Positions 17,869-26,631 of a stretch of DNA of 64,000 nt are shown piece by piece. Origin of the DNA: CAVVYW01 sp963752605. Its GTDB lineage: Bacteria; Actinomycetota; Thermoleophilia; Solirubrobacterales; 70-9. The stretch is taken from assembly GCA_963752605.1 (NCBI GenBank), contig CAVVYW010000005.1:434001-498000 (forward strand), in the 5' to 3' direction. Below the pieces are notes generated by a model, which saw nothing but the letters and a program-made list of their open reading frames with translations, did not search any database and was not told the DNA's origin. Position 1 is the first letter of the stretch, and the number at the start of each line of letters is the position of its first letter. The position numbers and the translations under genes are program-made.

Positions 17869-18633
17869 CTAACCGCGCTGAGCCACACGCAGGGCGGTGG
17901 CGTGGGCGGCCGCCTCCAGCTCGTCCTCGAGCGGCTCGAGTTCGGGGAGGGTCCCCGTGCGGCGCTCGAGCGCGAGCGCGATCAGCCGGTCCGCCAGGGA
18001 GGCGTTCTTGGGCAGCAGTGGGCCGTGCATGTAGGTGCCGACCAGGTTCAGGCGCCGCACCCCCTCGTGGCCGTCGCTCCCGTTGTTCCCGTGCCCATGG
18101 AGGACCTTCCCGAGCGGCTCGGCGTCCGCGCCGAGGTAGGTGCGGCCGCCGTGGTTCTCGAACCCGGCCAGGACCTGGGTCTCGCCAGCGAGTTCAGCCT
18201 CGATCGCGATGTTGCCGATGAGCCTGGGTCCGGGCTCGCGCACGGTCTCCAGATCGGCGATGCGAAGCCCAGGAATGGAGTCGTCCCCGAGCTGGTAGCG
18301 GTGCCCGAGTAGCTGATAGCCGCCGCAGACCGCGAGCAGCACGGCGCCGTCCTCGACGGCCGCGGCGATCGCATCGCGCTTGCTGCGCAGCATGTCCTCC
18401 GCCACCAGGACCTGGTCACGGTCCTGGCCGCCGCCGATGTAGATCAGGTCGTGGTCGGCCGGATCGAACCCCTCTCCGGGACCGGACGCCGTGTAGCGGA
18501 AGCCGATGCCGCGCCACTCACAGCGGCGCTGGAGCAGCAGGATGTTGCCGCGGTCGGCGTAGATGTTCATCTGCTCCGGATAGAGCGCGACCAGGCGCAG
18601 CTCCGTCCCGTTCGTCGCCGCCGGTGGGCTCAA
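17869..18633 (-). CDS. gatD: Lipid II isoglutaminyl synthase, glutaminase subunit GatD
   Basis: 254 residues of the GATase1 (CobQ/CobB-like) family. Motifs: LYPEQMNIYADRGNILLLQRR, IYIGGGQDRDQ, the nucleophile Cys in AVCGGYQLLGH, and the His in VGTYMHGPLLPKN. GatD releases ammonia from glutamine for MurT, which amidates the D-Glu of lipid II. In most genomes murT and gatD adjoin. Here a methyltransferase gene lies between, overlapping gatD in ATGA. Confidence 0.94.
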   Translation of the reverse strand: MSPPAATNGTELRLVALYPEQMNIYADRGNILLLQRRCEWRGIGFRYTASGPGEGFDPADHDLIYIGGGQDRDQVLVAEDMLRSKRDAIAAAVEDGAVLLAVCGGYQLLGHRYQLGDDSIPGLRIADLETVREPGPRLIGNIAIEAELAGETQVLAGFENHGGRTYLGADAEPLGKVLHGHGNNGSDGHEGVRRLNLVGTYMHGPLLPKNASLADRLIALALERRTGTLPELEPLEDELEAAAHATALRVAQRG

Positions 18634-19391
18634 ACCGCCTCCATCAGGACGGCGACCGAATCGGCCTCGTGGGCGCCGGAACGGACCGCGCGCACCCCCG
18701 CGGAAGAGAAGCCGGCGTCCTCGGCCTCGAGCTGGAGGCGATCGGGGCTGATCCGGTGCAGCACCTCGTCGTGGACCACGCGCTCCCGCTCGCCCTCGGG
18801 GGAGACCCGCTCGCGAATGCGCCGGACCTTGAGCCTCTCGGTGCCGACCTGGACCCAGAGCGGCTCGCTCGAGTAGACCCAGCCCTCCACCTCACGCATG
18901 TCGGGGAGGATCTGGGTGGCAGCGGCCCCGGCGCTCAGCAAGGTCGACTCGTCCACCAGCGCGGCGGCGAGGACGGCGCCCGGCGAGACCAGGTTCCGCA
19001 GGCCGCCGAGCAGGGCCAAGCGCGCGCCGGGTTCGAGCGTCTGGAGCACGTGGAGCGGGGCGATCGTCAGCCCGGGCTCCTCCGGAAGGCGAATTTGGGC
19101 GAATTGGGCAAGGTCGGCGGCCACGACCCGCATGGTCTTGAGAGCAGCGGCGCGCCGCTCGAGCTCGGCGATCAGCTCGGGTTCCCGCTCCAGCGCCGTC
19201 ACACGGATACCCTGCTCGGCGAGGTGGACGGCAACCCGGCCCGCGCCGGCGCCCAGCTCGAGCACCGGCCCGTCCGCGGATCGCGCCAGCTCGAGCCAGA
19301 GCGGCAGGTCCGCCTCATAGGAGCCGAACTCGACCTCCTGCCAGATCGTCTGCTCGTTCGACTCCGCTGCGGCTGCGTGGCGGGAGCTCAT
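18630..19391 (-). CDS. Class I SAM-dependent methyltransferase inserted between murT and gatD
   Basis: 253 residues. The SAM-binding motif is VLELGAGAGRVAVHLAEQG, followed by VTALEREPELI and an acidic motif at VVAADLAQF. The C-terminal part (VWVQVGTERLKVRRIRERVSPEGERER) resembles the beta-rich arm of ubiE-like small-molecule methyltransferases. It starts four bases inside the murT end (19388) and stops four bases inside gatD, so the three are translationally coupled. A role on a lipid II or wall-precursor substrate is inference from position only. Confidence 0.85.
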   Translation of the reverse strand: MSSRHAAAAESNEQTIWQEVEFGSYEADLPLWLELARSADGPVLELGAGAGRVAVHLAEQGIRVTALEREPELIAELERRAAALKTMRVVAADLAQFAQIRLPEEPGLTIAPLHVLQTLEPGARLALLGGLRNLVSPGAVLAAALVDESTLLSAGAAATQILPDMREVEGWVYSSEPLWVQVGTERLKVRRIRERVSPEGERERVVHDEVLHRISPDRLQLEAEDAGFSSAGVRAVRSGAHEADSVAVLMEAV

Positions 19392-20764
19392 TCCCAGTAC
19401 TCCGGCGCCAGGCCGCGGTCCGCGAGGAGGTTGCGCAGCTCCAGCAGTGCGGTGTAGGTGGGCAGCGCGTACAGATGCCCGTTTGCGGCGGAGACCGCCC
19501 GGTCGAGCGAGGCCCTGATTGGCTCGCTCACCTCGAGCGCAGACTCCGGCCAGCCGGCGTACTTCAGGCGCAGCGCCATCTCGGGGGCGCGGGTGCCCGC
19601 GCAGACGACCTGCCGGACGTCGTCGGCGAGCAGCTCGAAGTCGGCGTCCCAGATCCAGGAGACGTCACGGCCATCGGCGATCCGGTCGTTGAGCGCGACC
19701 CAGAGGTCGAGCCCGCCGTCGGTGGCCTCTAGCCTCAGCGTTCGGAGGACCTCGTTGGCCCCCGCGGGGTTCTTGATCAAAAGGATGGAGACGGACTTGC
19801 CGCCCACCTCGATCGTCTCGACGCGGCCGAACACGGCTCGCATTCCCTCGAGCCCCGAGCGGATCTGCTCGAGCCCGATCCCGGATCGCAGTCCGGCCGT
19901 GACCGCCGCGAGCGCGTTGTAGACGTTGTAGAGGCCGGGGAGGGGGAGATCCAGCTCCAGCTCGCCCTCCGGTGTCCGCACACTGACGTGCGACCCGGAG
20001 AGGCCAAGGAGCTTGATCGAGGTGGCCGCGATCTCGGGCTCCGGCCGATCCGCGTCGCACTTGGGGCAGGTGTAGTGGCCGAGGTGGCCGACGAAGGCGA
20101 GGTCGTAGGCGTAGGGCGCCCCGCAGCGGCGGCAGTGCTTCGCGTCGTGGGCGTGCTGGAGCTCTGGGAGCGCCTGGCTCGTGTCCTCGATCCCGAAGTA
20201 GGTGACGCCCGGGCGGCGCTTCAGCTCGCGATCCCGCCCGAGGTCGGCGATCAGCGGGTCATCTGCATTGAGTGCGAGTTGTGCGGTTCCGGCGAGGCCT
20301 TCCACCAGTTCTGCCCACTCGTCGGCGAGCCGCTCCAGCTCGCCGTAGCGGTCGAGCTGGTCGCGGAAGAGGTTGCCGAGCACCAGCAGCCGAGGCCGCA
20401 GCTTCGGCGCGACGCGCGGCAGCCAGGCCTCGTCGAGCTCGAACAGCCCCTCGGTGCCCTCCTGCTCGAGCAGCGCTGTGGCCACGCCCCAGTGCATGTT
20501 CGAGCCGGCGCGGTTGTGGACGGGCTCCCGGCCCGCCGCCCGGAGGATGCTCGCGATCATTCCAGCGGTCGTGGTCTTGCCGTTGGTGGAGCTGACCACG
20601 ATCGAGCCTCCCTCAAGCCGCGCCGCGAGGCGCTCGATCGCGTCGCGATCCATTCGCACCAGCATGCGGCCAGGCAGGGTGGTGCCACCGCCGCGCCCAC
20701 TCGAGCGGCTGAGTCTGCCGACCGCACGAGCGAGGCCGCGCTTTGCGCTGAACACGATGCCCAT
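19388..20764 (-). CDS. murT: Lipid II isoglutaminyl synthase, ligase subunit MurT
   Basis: 458 residues. A Mur-ligase centre with the ATP loop SSTNGKTTTAGMIASIL and NRAGSNMHWGVATAL is followed by the MurT zinc ribbon (CRRCGAPY and CPKCD) and a DUF1727 C-terminal domain (DRIADGRDVSWIWDADFE). MurT activates the alpha-carboxyl of D-Glu in lipid II for amidation with GatD ammonia. This head gene of the operon is divergent from the M1 peptidase, with 64 bases between. Confidence 0.96.
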   Translation of the reverse strand: MGIVFSAKRGLARAVGRLSRSSGRGGGTTLPGRMLVRMDRDAIERLAARLEGGSIVVSSTNGKTTTAGMIASILRAAGREPVHNRAGSNMHWGVATALLEQEGTEGLFELDEAWLPRVAPKLRPRLLVLGNLFRDQLDRYGELERLADEWAELVEGLAGTAQLALNADDPLIADLGRDRELKRRPGVTYFGIEDTSQALPELQHAHDAKHCRRCGAPYAYDLAFVGHLGHYTCPKCDADRPEPEIAATSIKLLGLSGSHVSVRTPEGELELDLPLPGLYNVYNALAAVTAGLRSGIGLEQIRSGLEGMRAVFGRVETIEVGGKSVSILLIKNPAGANEVLRTLRLEATDGGLDLWVALNDRIADGRDVSWIWDADFELLADDVRQVVCAGTRAPEMALRLKYAGWPESALEVSEPIRASLDRAVSAANGHLYALPTYTALLELRNLLADRGLAPEYWE

Positions 20765-20828
20765 GGCGCTGGGCAGGTTAGCCCGGCCAACCAGCGCGCC
20801 CCGAGAGCGGTCTACCTACGATCGGCGC

Positions 20829-22730
20829 ATGAGACTCCGGCCGGTGTGCCGCATGTGGGTGTCACTGCTGGTCGCAACAGGAGCGTGGCTCCTCGTGGGT
20901 ACCGGTCTGGCAGGGGCCGCGGCGGCGAAGCCGAAGCTGTCGATTCGATCGGTCGAGACCGCCCCCTCGACCCCCTCGCCGGGTCAGGCCTTTGCGGTGG
21001 CGGGGACGATCAAGAACTCCGCGCGATCGAGGGTTAACGCTCTGGTCCGTGTGCTGCTGGGGGCCGGCGGCCCGGTCCTCGGCGAGCGGAGGGTGAAGCT
21101 GCCGGGCAGGGGCCGTGGAGCGTTCGCGCTTCAGGCGACGCTGCTGGAGGGCATCAGCCCGGGGGCGTACTCGATCCACGTCTGCGTCGTGCGCCGCGGT
21201 GGCGGCCATGGGCCCTGCCGCGCGGCGAGGGCCGCGCTTACCGTCCCGGGGGCGACGGGGGGAGGGAGCACCCCGTCCGGAGGGGGCGGTCCGCCGGGAG
21301 GGGCCACGCCCGGACCAGATCCGACCCCGGGTGCGCGCACGCTTGGCGATCCGCTCTTCCCAGAGGTTGGAAACGGTGGATACGACGTGCAGAGCTACGA
21401 CGTCGAGCTCCGTTGGACCAACGCGGGAGGGGACATGTTCCTGCCGGGCACGGCCACGACGGTGACCGCCCAGGCCACGCAGGCGCTCTCGGAGCTCAGC
21501 CTCGACCTCGAGGGGCTGACGGTGAGCGCCGTGGAGGTGGACGGGGCGCCCGCGACCTTCGCCCGGGTCGCCCCGGTGGCGTGCTCGTCCGCGACGCCGC
21601 CCGCTCCGTGCCCGCCGACGAAGCTGGTCATCACTCCGGCGAGCCCGATCGCCGACGGGGCGACCTTCACGATCGAGGTCGCCTACACGGGCGACCCGCA
21701 ACGGCACACGGACCCGGACGGGACCGACGAAGGCTGGGCCGACACCTCCGACGGGGCCTTCGTCGTGAACGAGCCCATCGGGGCGATGACCTGGATGCCC
21801 TGCAACAACCACCCTGCGGACAAGGCGAGCTACGACTTCGAGCTGACCGTTCCGACGGGCAAGACGGCCCTCGGGAACGGCGAGCTGGCCTCGCCGCCAG
21901 AGGACAACGGCGACGGCACGACGACCTGGCGCTGGAGCAGCGCGGACCCGCTCTCCACATACCTCTCGACGGCCACCGTGGGCGATTTCGATTTCACTCA
22001 GTCGGCGACCCCGCAGGGGCTGCCGATCTACAACTTCATCCACAGCGCCTTCTCTCCGGCGCAGAAGACGGCCGCGGGGTTGATCACCGGGATGCAGCCG
22101 GAGATGGTCGAGTACTTCTCGGTCCTCTACGGGACTTATCCGTTTGACTCGACTGGCACCGTCGTCGACAGCTCCGACGTCGGCTACGCCCTCGAGGTGC
22201 AGACCAAGGCGCACTTTCCCTCTGCCACGGTGGCCCCGACCACGCTCGCCCATGAGATCGCGCACCAGTGGTTCGGGGACAGCGTCACGCTCGTGACCTG
22301 GAAGGACATCTGGCTGAACGAGGGCTGGGCCACCTGGTCGGAGTGGATCTGGGACAACGAGGAGAACGGCAACCCGCTGACCCCGGCACAGCAATTCGAC
22401 ACCGAGTACGCCAATCCGGCGAACGACTACTCCGACCCCCCGGCGGACCCCAGCGCCGCGGGCCTCTTCTCGACCTTCCCGAGCTACACCCGGCCGGCGA
22501 TGATGCTGCAGGCACTGCGAGAGATCATCGGCGATGGCCGCTTCTTCAGCCTCGCCCGGACCTGGCATGCGCAGCACCGGCACTCGAACGGGAACACCGC
22601 GCAGTTCATCGCCCTCGCCAAGGAGGAGAGCGGCTTCTCGGGTGCCAACCTGGCGAAGCTCGACACGTTCTTCCAGCAGTGGCTGTTCGGGACCACCAAG
22701 CCGACGATCACCGGCGACAACTTCTTCTAG
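20829..22730 (+). CDS. Secreted M1-family metallopeptidase with an N-terminal CARDB-like domain
   Basis: 633 residues. A signal peptide (LLVATGAWLLVGTGLAG) precedes an Ig-like/CARDB-like domain (SIRSVETAPSTPSPGQAFAV), a Gly/Pro linker around residues 145-170, and the M1 domains. The zinc site is HEIAHQWFGDS (His at residue 475), with the third ligand in WLNEGWATWSEW. The upstream exopeptidase loop is GYALEVQT instead of GAMEN, as in the cold-active/secreted M1 subgroup. It probably trims extracellular peptides. The C-terminal ERAP-like domain is absent, so the protein is short for M1. ATG 20829. Confidence 0.93.
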   Translation: MRLRPVCRMWVSLLVATGAWLLVGTGLAGAAAAKPKLSIRSVETAPSTPSPGQAFAVAGTIKNSARSRVNALVRVLLGAGGPVLGERRVKLPGRGRGAFALQATLLEGISPGAYSIHVCVVRRGGGHGPCRAARAALTVPGATGGGSTPSGGGGPPGGATPGPDPTPGARTLGDPLFPEVGNGGYDVQSYDVELRWTNAGGDMFLPGTATTVTAQATQALSELSLDLEGLTVSAVEVDGAPATFARVAPVACSSATPPAPCPPTKLVITPASPIADGATFTIEVAYTGDPQRHTDPDGTDEGWADTSDGAFVVNEPIGAMTWMPCNNHPADKASYDFELTVPTGKTALGNGELASPPEDNGDGTTTWRWSSADPLSTYLSTATVGDFDFTQSATPQGLPIYNFIHSAFSPAQKTAAGLITGMQPEMVEYFSVLYGTYPFDSTGTVVDSSDVGYALEVQTKAHFPSATVAPTTLAHEIAHQWFGDSVTLVTWKDIWLNEGWATWSEWIWDNEENGNPLTPAQQFDTEYANPANDYSDPPADPSAAGLFSTFPSYTRPAMMLQALREIIGDGRFFSLARTWHAQHRHSNGNTAQFIALAKEESGFSGANLAKLDTFFQQWLFGTTKPTITGDNFF

Positions 22731-23617
22731 CCCGGCTCGGGCGCGATCACGCGCAGGGCGCTCGGCAGGATCCGTAGCTTGGCCGGCAGGTCCGAGAGAT
22801 GCTCCCCGTCGGCGTACACGGCGAACTCGCGGTCGGCGCTCACCTCGACCTCGGCGGCTCGCTCGACCGTCACCGCCGGCTCCTCTACGTGGGTCCCCTT
22901 GAAGACCTTGGGCAGGTTGACGAGGAAGCGGAACTTGCTGGTGGAGGCGCTCATCACCACATCGAAGAGTCCGTCGTCGAGCTCGGCGTCGGGGGCGATG
23001 AACATGCCGCCGCCGAAAGCCTTGCTGTTGGCGACCGAGACCGAGTAGCCGGTGCAACCGACGGTTCGTTCCCCATCGAGCGTCACGTTGAATGTGGCCG
23101 GCTTCCAGGTAGCCAGCGTGCGAAGGCCCGCGTAGGCGTACACCAGGTTTCCCTTGATCAGGCGCGTCTTATTGGCGCGTTCGTTGGCCACGGAGTCGAA
23201 GCCGCAGGAGGCCACGCAGAGGAAGCGCCTGCCGTTCACGTCGCCCACGTCGACCCGGCGCTCCTCGCCCGCGGCGAGCACAGCGACCGCGCCCTTCGGT
23301 TCGGTGGGGATTCCCAGCACCCGGGCGAAGTCGTTGCCCCGCCCTCCTGGGACGATCCCGAGCGGGGTGTCCGACTCTGCGAGGGCGCCCCCGACCTGCC
23401 CGATCAGCCCATCGCCGCTCATCACCACCGGGATCTCACCGGCCTCTCCGGCGCGGAGGGCCTCGTCGATCCCCTGCTCGAGGCTCCGGGTCATGACCGT
23501 TCGAGAGGTGACGCCATGCGCTGTGAGCTGGCGCTCGACCTCGGGCAGCAGTTTGGCCGAGCGGCCTCCGCCGGAGGACGGATTGCAGAGGAGCAGGTGA
23601 CGGCGCTCGGAGCTCAT
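22727..23617 (-). CDS. Diacylglycerol kinase family lipid kinase
   Basis: 296 residues. The ATP motif is CNPSSGGGRSAKLL, the catalytic loop VMSGDGLIGQVGGAL (GGDG in most relatives) and the nucleotide segment GIVPGGRGNDFARVLG. The C-terminal beta domain has GGGMFIAPDAELDDGLFDVVM. The DAGK/YegS group phosphorylates diacylglycerol or related lipids. Its stop shares CTAG with the M1 gene. Confidence 0.93.
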   Translation of the reverse strand: MSSERRHLLLCNPSSGGGRSAKLLPEVERQLTAHGVTSRTVMTRSLEQGIDEALRAGEAGEIPVVMSGDGLIGQVGGALAESDTPLGIVPGGRGNDFARVLGIPTEPKGAVAVLAAGEERRVDVGDVNGRRFLCVASCGFDSVANERANKTRLIKGNLVYAYAGLRTLATWKPATFNVTLDGERTVGCTGYSVSVANSKAFGGGMFIAPDAELDDGLFDVVMSASTSKFRFLVNLPKVFKGTHVEEPAVTVERAAEVEVSADREFAVYADGEHLSDLPAKLRILPSALRVIAPEPG

Positions 23618-23626
23618 CCGGCGAAT

Positions 23627-24289
23627 CTAGCCGGGCCGCCTGGCGACGAAGTAGGTGCCATCGGCCGCACCGCCGGCTGTGACCTTCTCGAGCCCGACGC
23701 GCTCGAAGCCGCGTCGCAGCACGGCCTCGGGCGTGTAGAACGGCGTGGCCGGCCCCCAGCTCGCGGCGATCACGAAGTGCCCACCGGGCCGCAGCACCCT
23801 GGCGGTCTCCCGGTAGAAGGGCGGCATGTTGAGCTGGGCCACCAGATCGAAGGAGGCTTCCTCGTAGGGCAGGTGAGAGGCGTCGGCGACGCGGAAGGCC
23901 ACCCGCCCCTCGGGATCGAGACCGATCCGCTTCTGTGCGCGCCGGACCATCTCGGGGGAGAGGTCGATGCCGCGCACACGGGCGTGGGGGTACTCGCGGG
24001 CGAGCAGCAGGGCGGCATCCCCGGTGCCGGTGCCGAGATCGAGCACTCGCTCGGGATCGGGTGGCAGGTGGAGCAGGCCGGCCGCGAGGGGCGCCAGATA
24101 CGAGGCGGACGAGCGGTCGATCCGGTCGCCCCAGGTGGGCGCCTCCCGGTCGAAGAAGCGGCGCGTCAGCCCCCTGATCAGAGGCCACGAGCCGGGGAAT
24201 CGGGCGACCAGGGAGTTCAGCGCCCTGCCCATCACCCGCACCCGGCGGGACGGCCTGTCAGAGGGCTCGCTCAGGGGGCTCTCCGGCAC
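23627..24289 (-). CDS. Class I SAM-dependent methyltransferase (UbiE-like)
   Basis: About 220 residues from GTG 24289. The SAM site is VLDLGTGTGDAALLLARE; IDLSPEMVRRAQKR, FRVADASHLPYEEASFDLV and VLRPGGHFVIAASWG follow. This is the methyltransf_11/ubiE pattern; the substrate cannot be read. The N-terminus (RFFDREAPTWGDRIDRSSASYLAPL) is typical of this lineage. It lies 9 bases after the lipid kinase gene's start on the same strand and diverges from the cyclophilin gene. Confidence 0.85.
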   Translation of the reverse strand: MPESPLSEPSDRPSRRVRVMGRALNSLVARFPGSWPLIRGLTRRFFDREAPTWGDRIDRSSASYLAPLAAGLLHLPPDPERVLDLGTGTGDAALLLAREYPHARVRGIDLSPEMVRRAQKRIGLDPEGRVAFRVADASHLPYEEASFDLVAQLNMPPFYRETARVLRPGGHFVIAASWGPATPFYTPEAVLRRGFERVGLEKVTAGGAADGTYFVARRPG

Positions 24290-24331
24290 GGCGCGATCAT
24301 CGCAGGCGGGGGCAGATAGCCTCTCGCCCCC

Positions 24332-24973
24332 GTGAGGTCGCGGCGAAAAGCACTCATCGGCCTGATCGCCGCCGTGGCGCTGGCCGGATGCGGGGGAGGG
24401 AACGACGATGAGCAATCAGCCGACCTGCCCGAGGGCTGCGCCGAGGTCGAGGCCCCCTCCTCCAGGGAGGTCTCGGCGAGCCGCTCGACGGAGCGTCTGA
24501 CCGCGCCGACCACCGCGGTGGTGACGACGAGCTGCGGGGTCTTCGAGATCACGCTCGACGTCGACAGAGCGCCGAAGACGACCGCGTCGTTCGCGGGTCT
24601 CGTCGAGCAGGGCTTCTACGACGGGCTGGCGATCCCGAGGATCGAGCGGGGTTACGTGATCCAGACCGGCGACCCGAAGGGCGATCAGACCGGCGGGCCG
24701 GGCTACTTCGTGGACGAGCCCCCGCCGCCGAATCTCTCCTACACCCGTGGGACCGTCGCGATGGCGAAGACCGCCGCGGAGCCACCGGGGCGGTCCGGCA
24801 GCCAGTTCTTCGTGGTCACGGCTGCCGACGCGGGGCTCAGCCCCGACTACGCTCTGCTGGGCAAGGTCACGAAAGGATTCGAGGTCGTGCAGCGGATCGA
24901 GGAGCTCGGAGGACCCGAGGGAAAGCCGACCGCGCCTGTCGCGGTCGAGAGCATCACTCTGAAGGAGGGCTGA
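24332..24973 (+). CDS. Cyclophilin-type peptidyl-prolyl isomerase, lipoprotein
   Basis: 213 residues. The lipobox is VALAGCGGG, giving a lipidated Cys near residue 20. The cyclophilin core has FEITLDVDRAPKTTASFAGL, FYDGLAIPRIERGYVIQTGDP and GSQFFVVTAADAGLSPDYALLGKV. Located outside the membrane, it would help fold exported proteins. Starts at GTG 24332; its TGA overlaps the next ATG by one base. Confidence 0.93.
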   Translation: MRSRRKALIGLIAAVALAGCGGGNDDEQSADLPEGCAEVEAPSSREVSASRSTERLTAPTTAVVTTSCGVFEITLDVDRAPKTTASFAGLVEQGFYDGLAIPRIERGYVIQTGDPKGDQTGGPGYFVDEPPPPNLSYTRGTVAMAKTAAEPPGRSGSQFFVVTAADAGLSPDYALLGKVTKGFEVVQRIEELGGPEGKPTAPVAVESITLKEG

Positions 24974-25422
24974 TGGCGAAGCTCAGGGTGGGCCAGTCGG
25001 CGCCGGCCTTCCAGCTGGAGGGAACGGGCGGGCGCACGTACAGCCTCTCCGACTACGCGGGCAAGCGGCTGATCCTCGCCTTCTATCCGGGCGACTTCAC
25101 GCCGGTCTGCACCAAGCAGTTCTGCTCCTATCGCGAGGACGGCGACCGCATTGAGTCCCTCGGGGTGGAGATGGTCGGGATCTCGCCGCAGTCGGTCGAA
25201 TCGCACGAGCGGTTCAGCGCCGAGCACAGGCTGACCGTGCCGCTCCTCTCCGACCCCGGCAAGCGGGTGGCGAAGGCGTACGGGGTTGTCGGGCCGGGAG
25301 GGTTCATCCGCCGGTCGATCTTCCTGGTCGACGACGGCGTCGTCCGCTACCGGCACGTAGCGCTCTTCGGCCTCCGCTACCAGGACGTCGGTGACCTCGA
25401 GCGGGCGATCGAGGCCCTCTAG
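24973..25422 (+). CDS. Thiol peroxidase, Bcp/AhpC-type peroxiredoxin
   Basis: 149 residues. The peroxidatic Cys is in YPGDFTPVCTKQFCSY, with a second Cys five residues on, as in atypical two-Cys Bcp/PrxQ proteins. The conserved Arg is in the FIRRSIFLVDDG segment. It reduces peroxides with thioredoxin-like donors. It is coupled to the cyclophilin gene upstream and an alpha/beta hydrolase downstream. Confidence 0.94.
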   Translation: MAKLRVGQSAPAFQLEGTGGRTYSLSDYAGKRLILAFYPGDFTPVCTKQFCSYREDGDRIESLGVEMVGISPQSVESHERFSAEHRLTVPLLSDPGKRVAKAYGVVGPGGFIRRSIFLVDDGVVRYRHVALFGLRYQDVGDLERAIEAL

Positions 25423-25425
25423 CGC

Positions 25426-26631
25426 TTGGCGGCCGAGAGCTTCGAGTCAGAGACGTTCGACATCGAGTCCTCCGAGATCGAGCTGACGGGCGAGAGCGTG
25501 GGGGAGGGGCAGCCGATCGTCCTCCTGCACGGGGTCACCGCAACCCGGCGATACGTCGTCCATGGGTCCAACGCGCTGGCCCGCCGGGGGTACGAGCAGA
25601 TCTCCTATGACGCGCGCGGGCACGGAGATTCCGATGCGCCGCCCGCCGGGGGCGGCTACGACTATCAGGAGCTCGCGCGGGACCTCGCCCGCGTGCTCGA
25701 GGCACGCTCGGTCGAGCGACCCGTGCTGGCGGGGCACTCGATGGGGTGCCACACGGCGGCCACCTACGCACTCGAGCATGCGGACGAGCTGGCCGGTGCC
25801 GTCTTCATCGGCCCCGTTCAGCTCGGGTTGCCCGCGCCGGACGAGATCCTCGAGAGCTGGGGCCGGCTCGCCGACGGCCTCGAGGGGGATGGGGTCGACG
25901 GCTTCATGGCGGTCTATGAAGACCAGCTTGGCGCCGACCCGAGCTGGCGCGACACGGTGCTTCGCTTCACCCGCGAGCGGATGGAGCTCCACGAGCATCC
26001 GGAGGCCGTGGCGCGGGCGCTCCGCGAGGTGCCGCGCTCGGTGCCCTTCGACGGCATGGCGGAGCTGGAGTCCCTCGACATCCCCGCCCTGGTGGTGGCC
26101 AGCCGCGACGATGCCGATCCCGGCCATCCCTATGCGGTGGCCGAGGCGTGGGCCGAGAGCCTTTCGAACGCGTCCTTCGTCAGCGAGGAGGCCGGGAAGG
26201 CCCCGCTCGCCTGGCAGGGCGGCAAGCTGGCCCGTGAGATCGCGGAGTTCGCGCGAGCGGGCCGGTTGAGCCGGCCTCGTATGCTTCTCCGCATGACGAG
26301 CGACGACGGCCCCGGGATCCATTACGCCGCGGTGAAGCGCGGCACCCCTGTCTACTCCTCCGACGGGGAGCAGGTCGGGAAGGTGGACCAGGTGGTCGAC
26401 AACTACCGCGAGCACATCCTCGACGGGTTCGTGATCGAGACCAGCGACGGGAAGCTGCGCTTCGTGGATGCGCCCGAGGTCGCCCGCACGGCGGAGCGCG
26501 CGGTGCGCCTCAACATCGAGACGACAGCCGTCGCCCAGCTACCGCCGCCCGAGAAGGCGCCCCCGAGCTTCAAGCCGGCCCGCGGCGGTCGCCTGAGCCG
26601 CATGCTCGGGCGCAACTGGCGCAAGCACTAG
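25426..26631 (+). CDS. Alpha/beta hydrolase fused to a PRC-barrel-like C-terminal domain
   Basis: 401 residues from TTG 25426. Residues 1-280 are an alpha/beta hydrolase (IVLLHGVTATRRYV, nucleophile Ser in AGHSMGCHTAATYA). After FARAGRLSRPRMLLRMTSDD comes an independent domain (GTPVYSSDGEQVGKVDQVVD, then GFVIETSDGKLRFVDAPEV), similar to PRC-barrel/DUF2171 sensors that are normally separate genes. An internal ATG (26293, MTSDDG) could make the small domain alone. The fusion may be real or mark a lost stop. The stop shares CTAG with the DUF72 gene. Confidence 0.82.
   Translation: MAAESFESETFDIESSEIELTGESVGEGQPIVLLHGVTATRRYVVHGSNALARRGYEQISYDARGHGDSDAPPAGGGYDYQELARDLARVLEARSVERPVLAGHSMGCHTAATYALEHADELAGAVFIGPVQLGLPAPDEILESWGRLADGLEGDGVDGFMAVYEDQLGADPSWRDTVLRFTRERMELHEHPEAVARALREVPRSVPFDGMAELESLDIPALVVASRDDADPGHPYAVAEAWAESLSNASFVSEEAGKAPLAWQGGKLAREIAEFARAGRLSRPRMLLRMTSDDGPGIHYAAVKRGTPVYSSDGEQVGKVDQVVDNYREHILDGFVIETSDGKLRFVDAPEVARTAERAVRLNIETTAVAQLPPPEKAPPSFKPARGGRLSRMLGRNWRKH

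Noticed and set aside
24290..24415. N-terminal extension of the methyltransferase to 24415
   Set aside because: It would overlap the divergent cyclophilin gene; the residues have no family similarity, and GTG 24289 gives the normal length.
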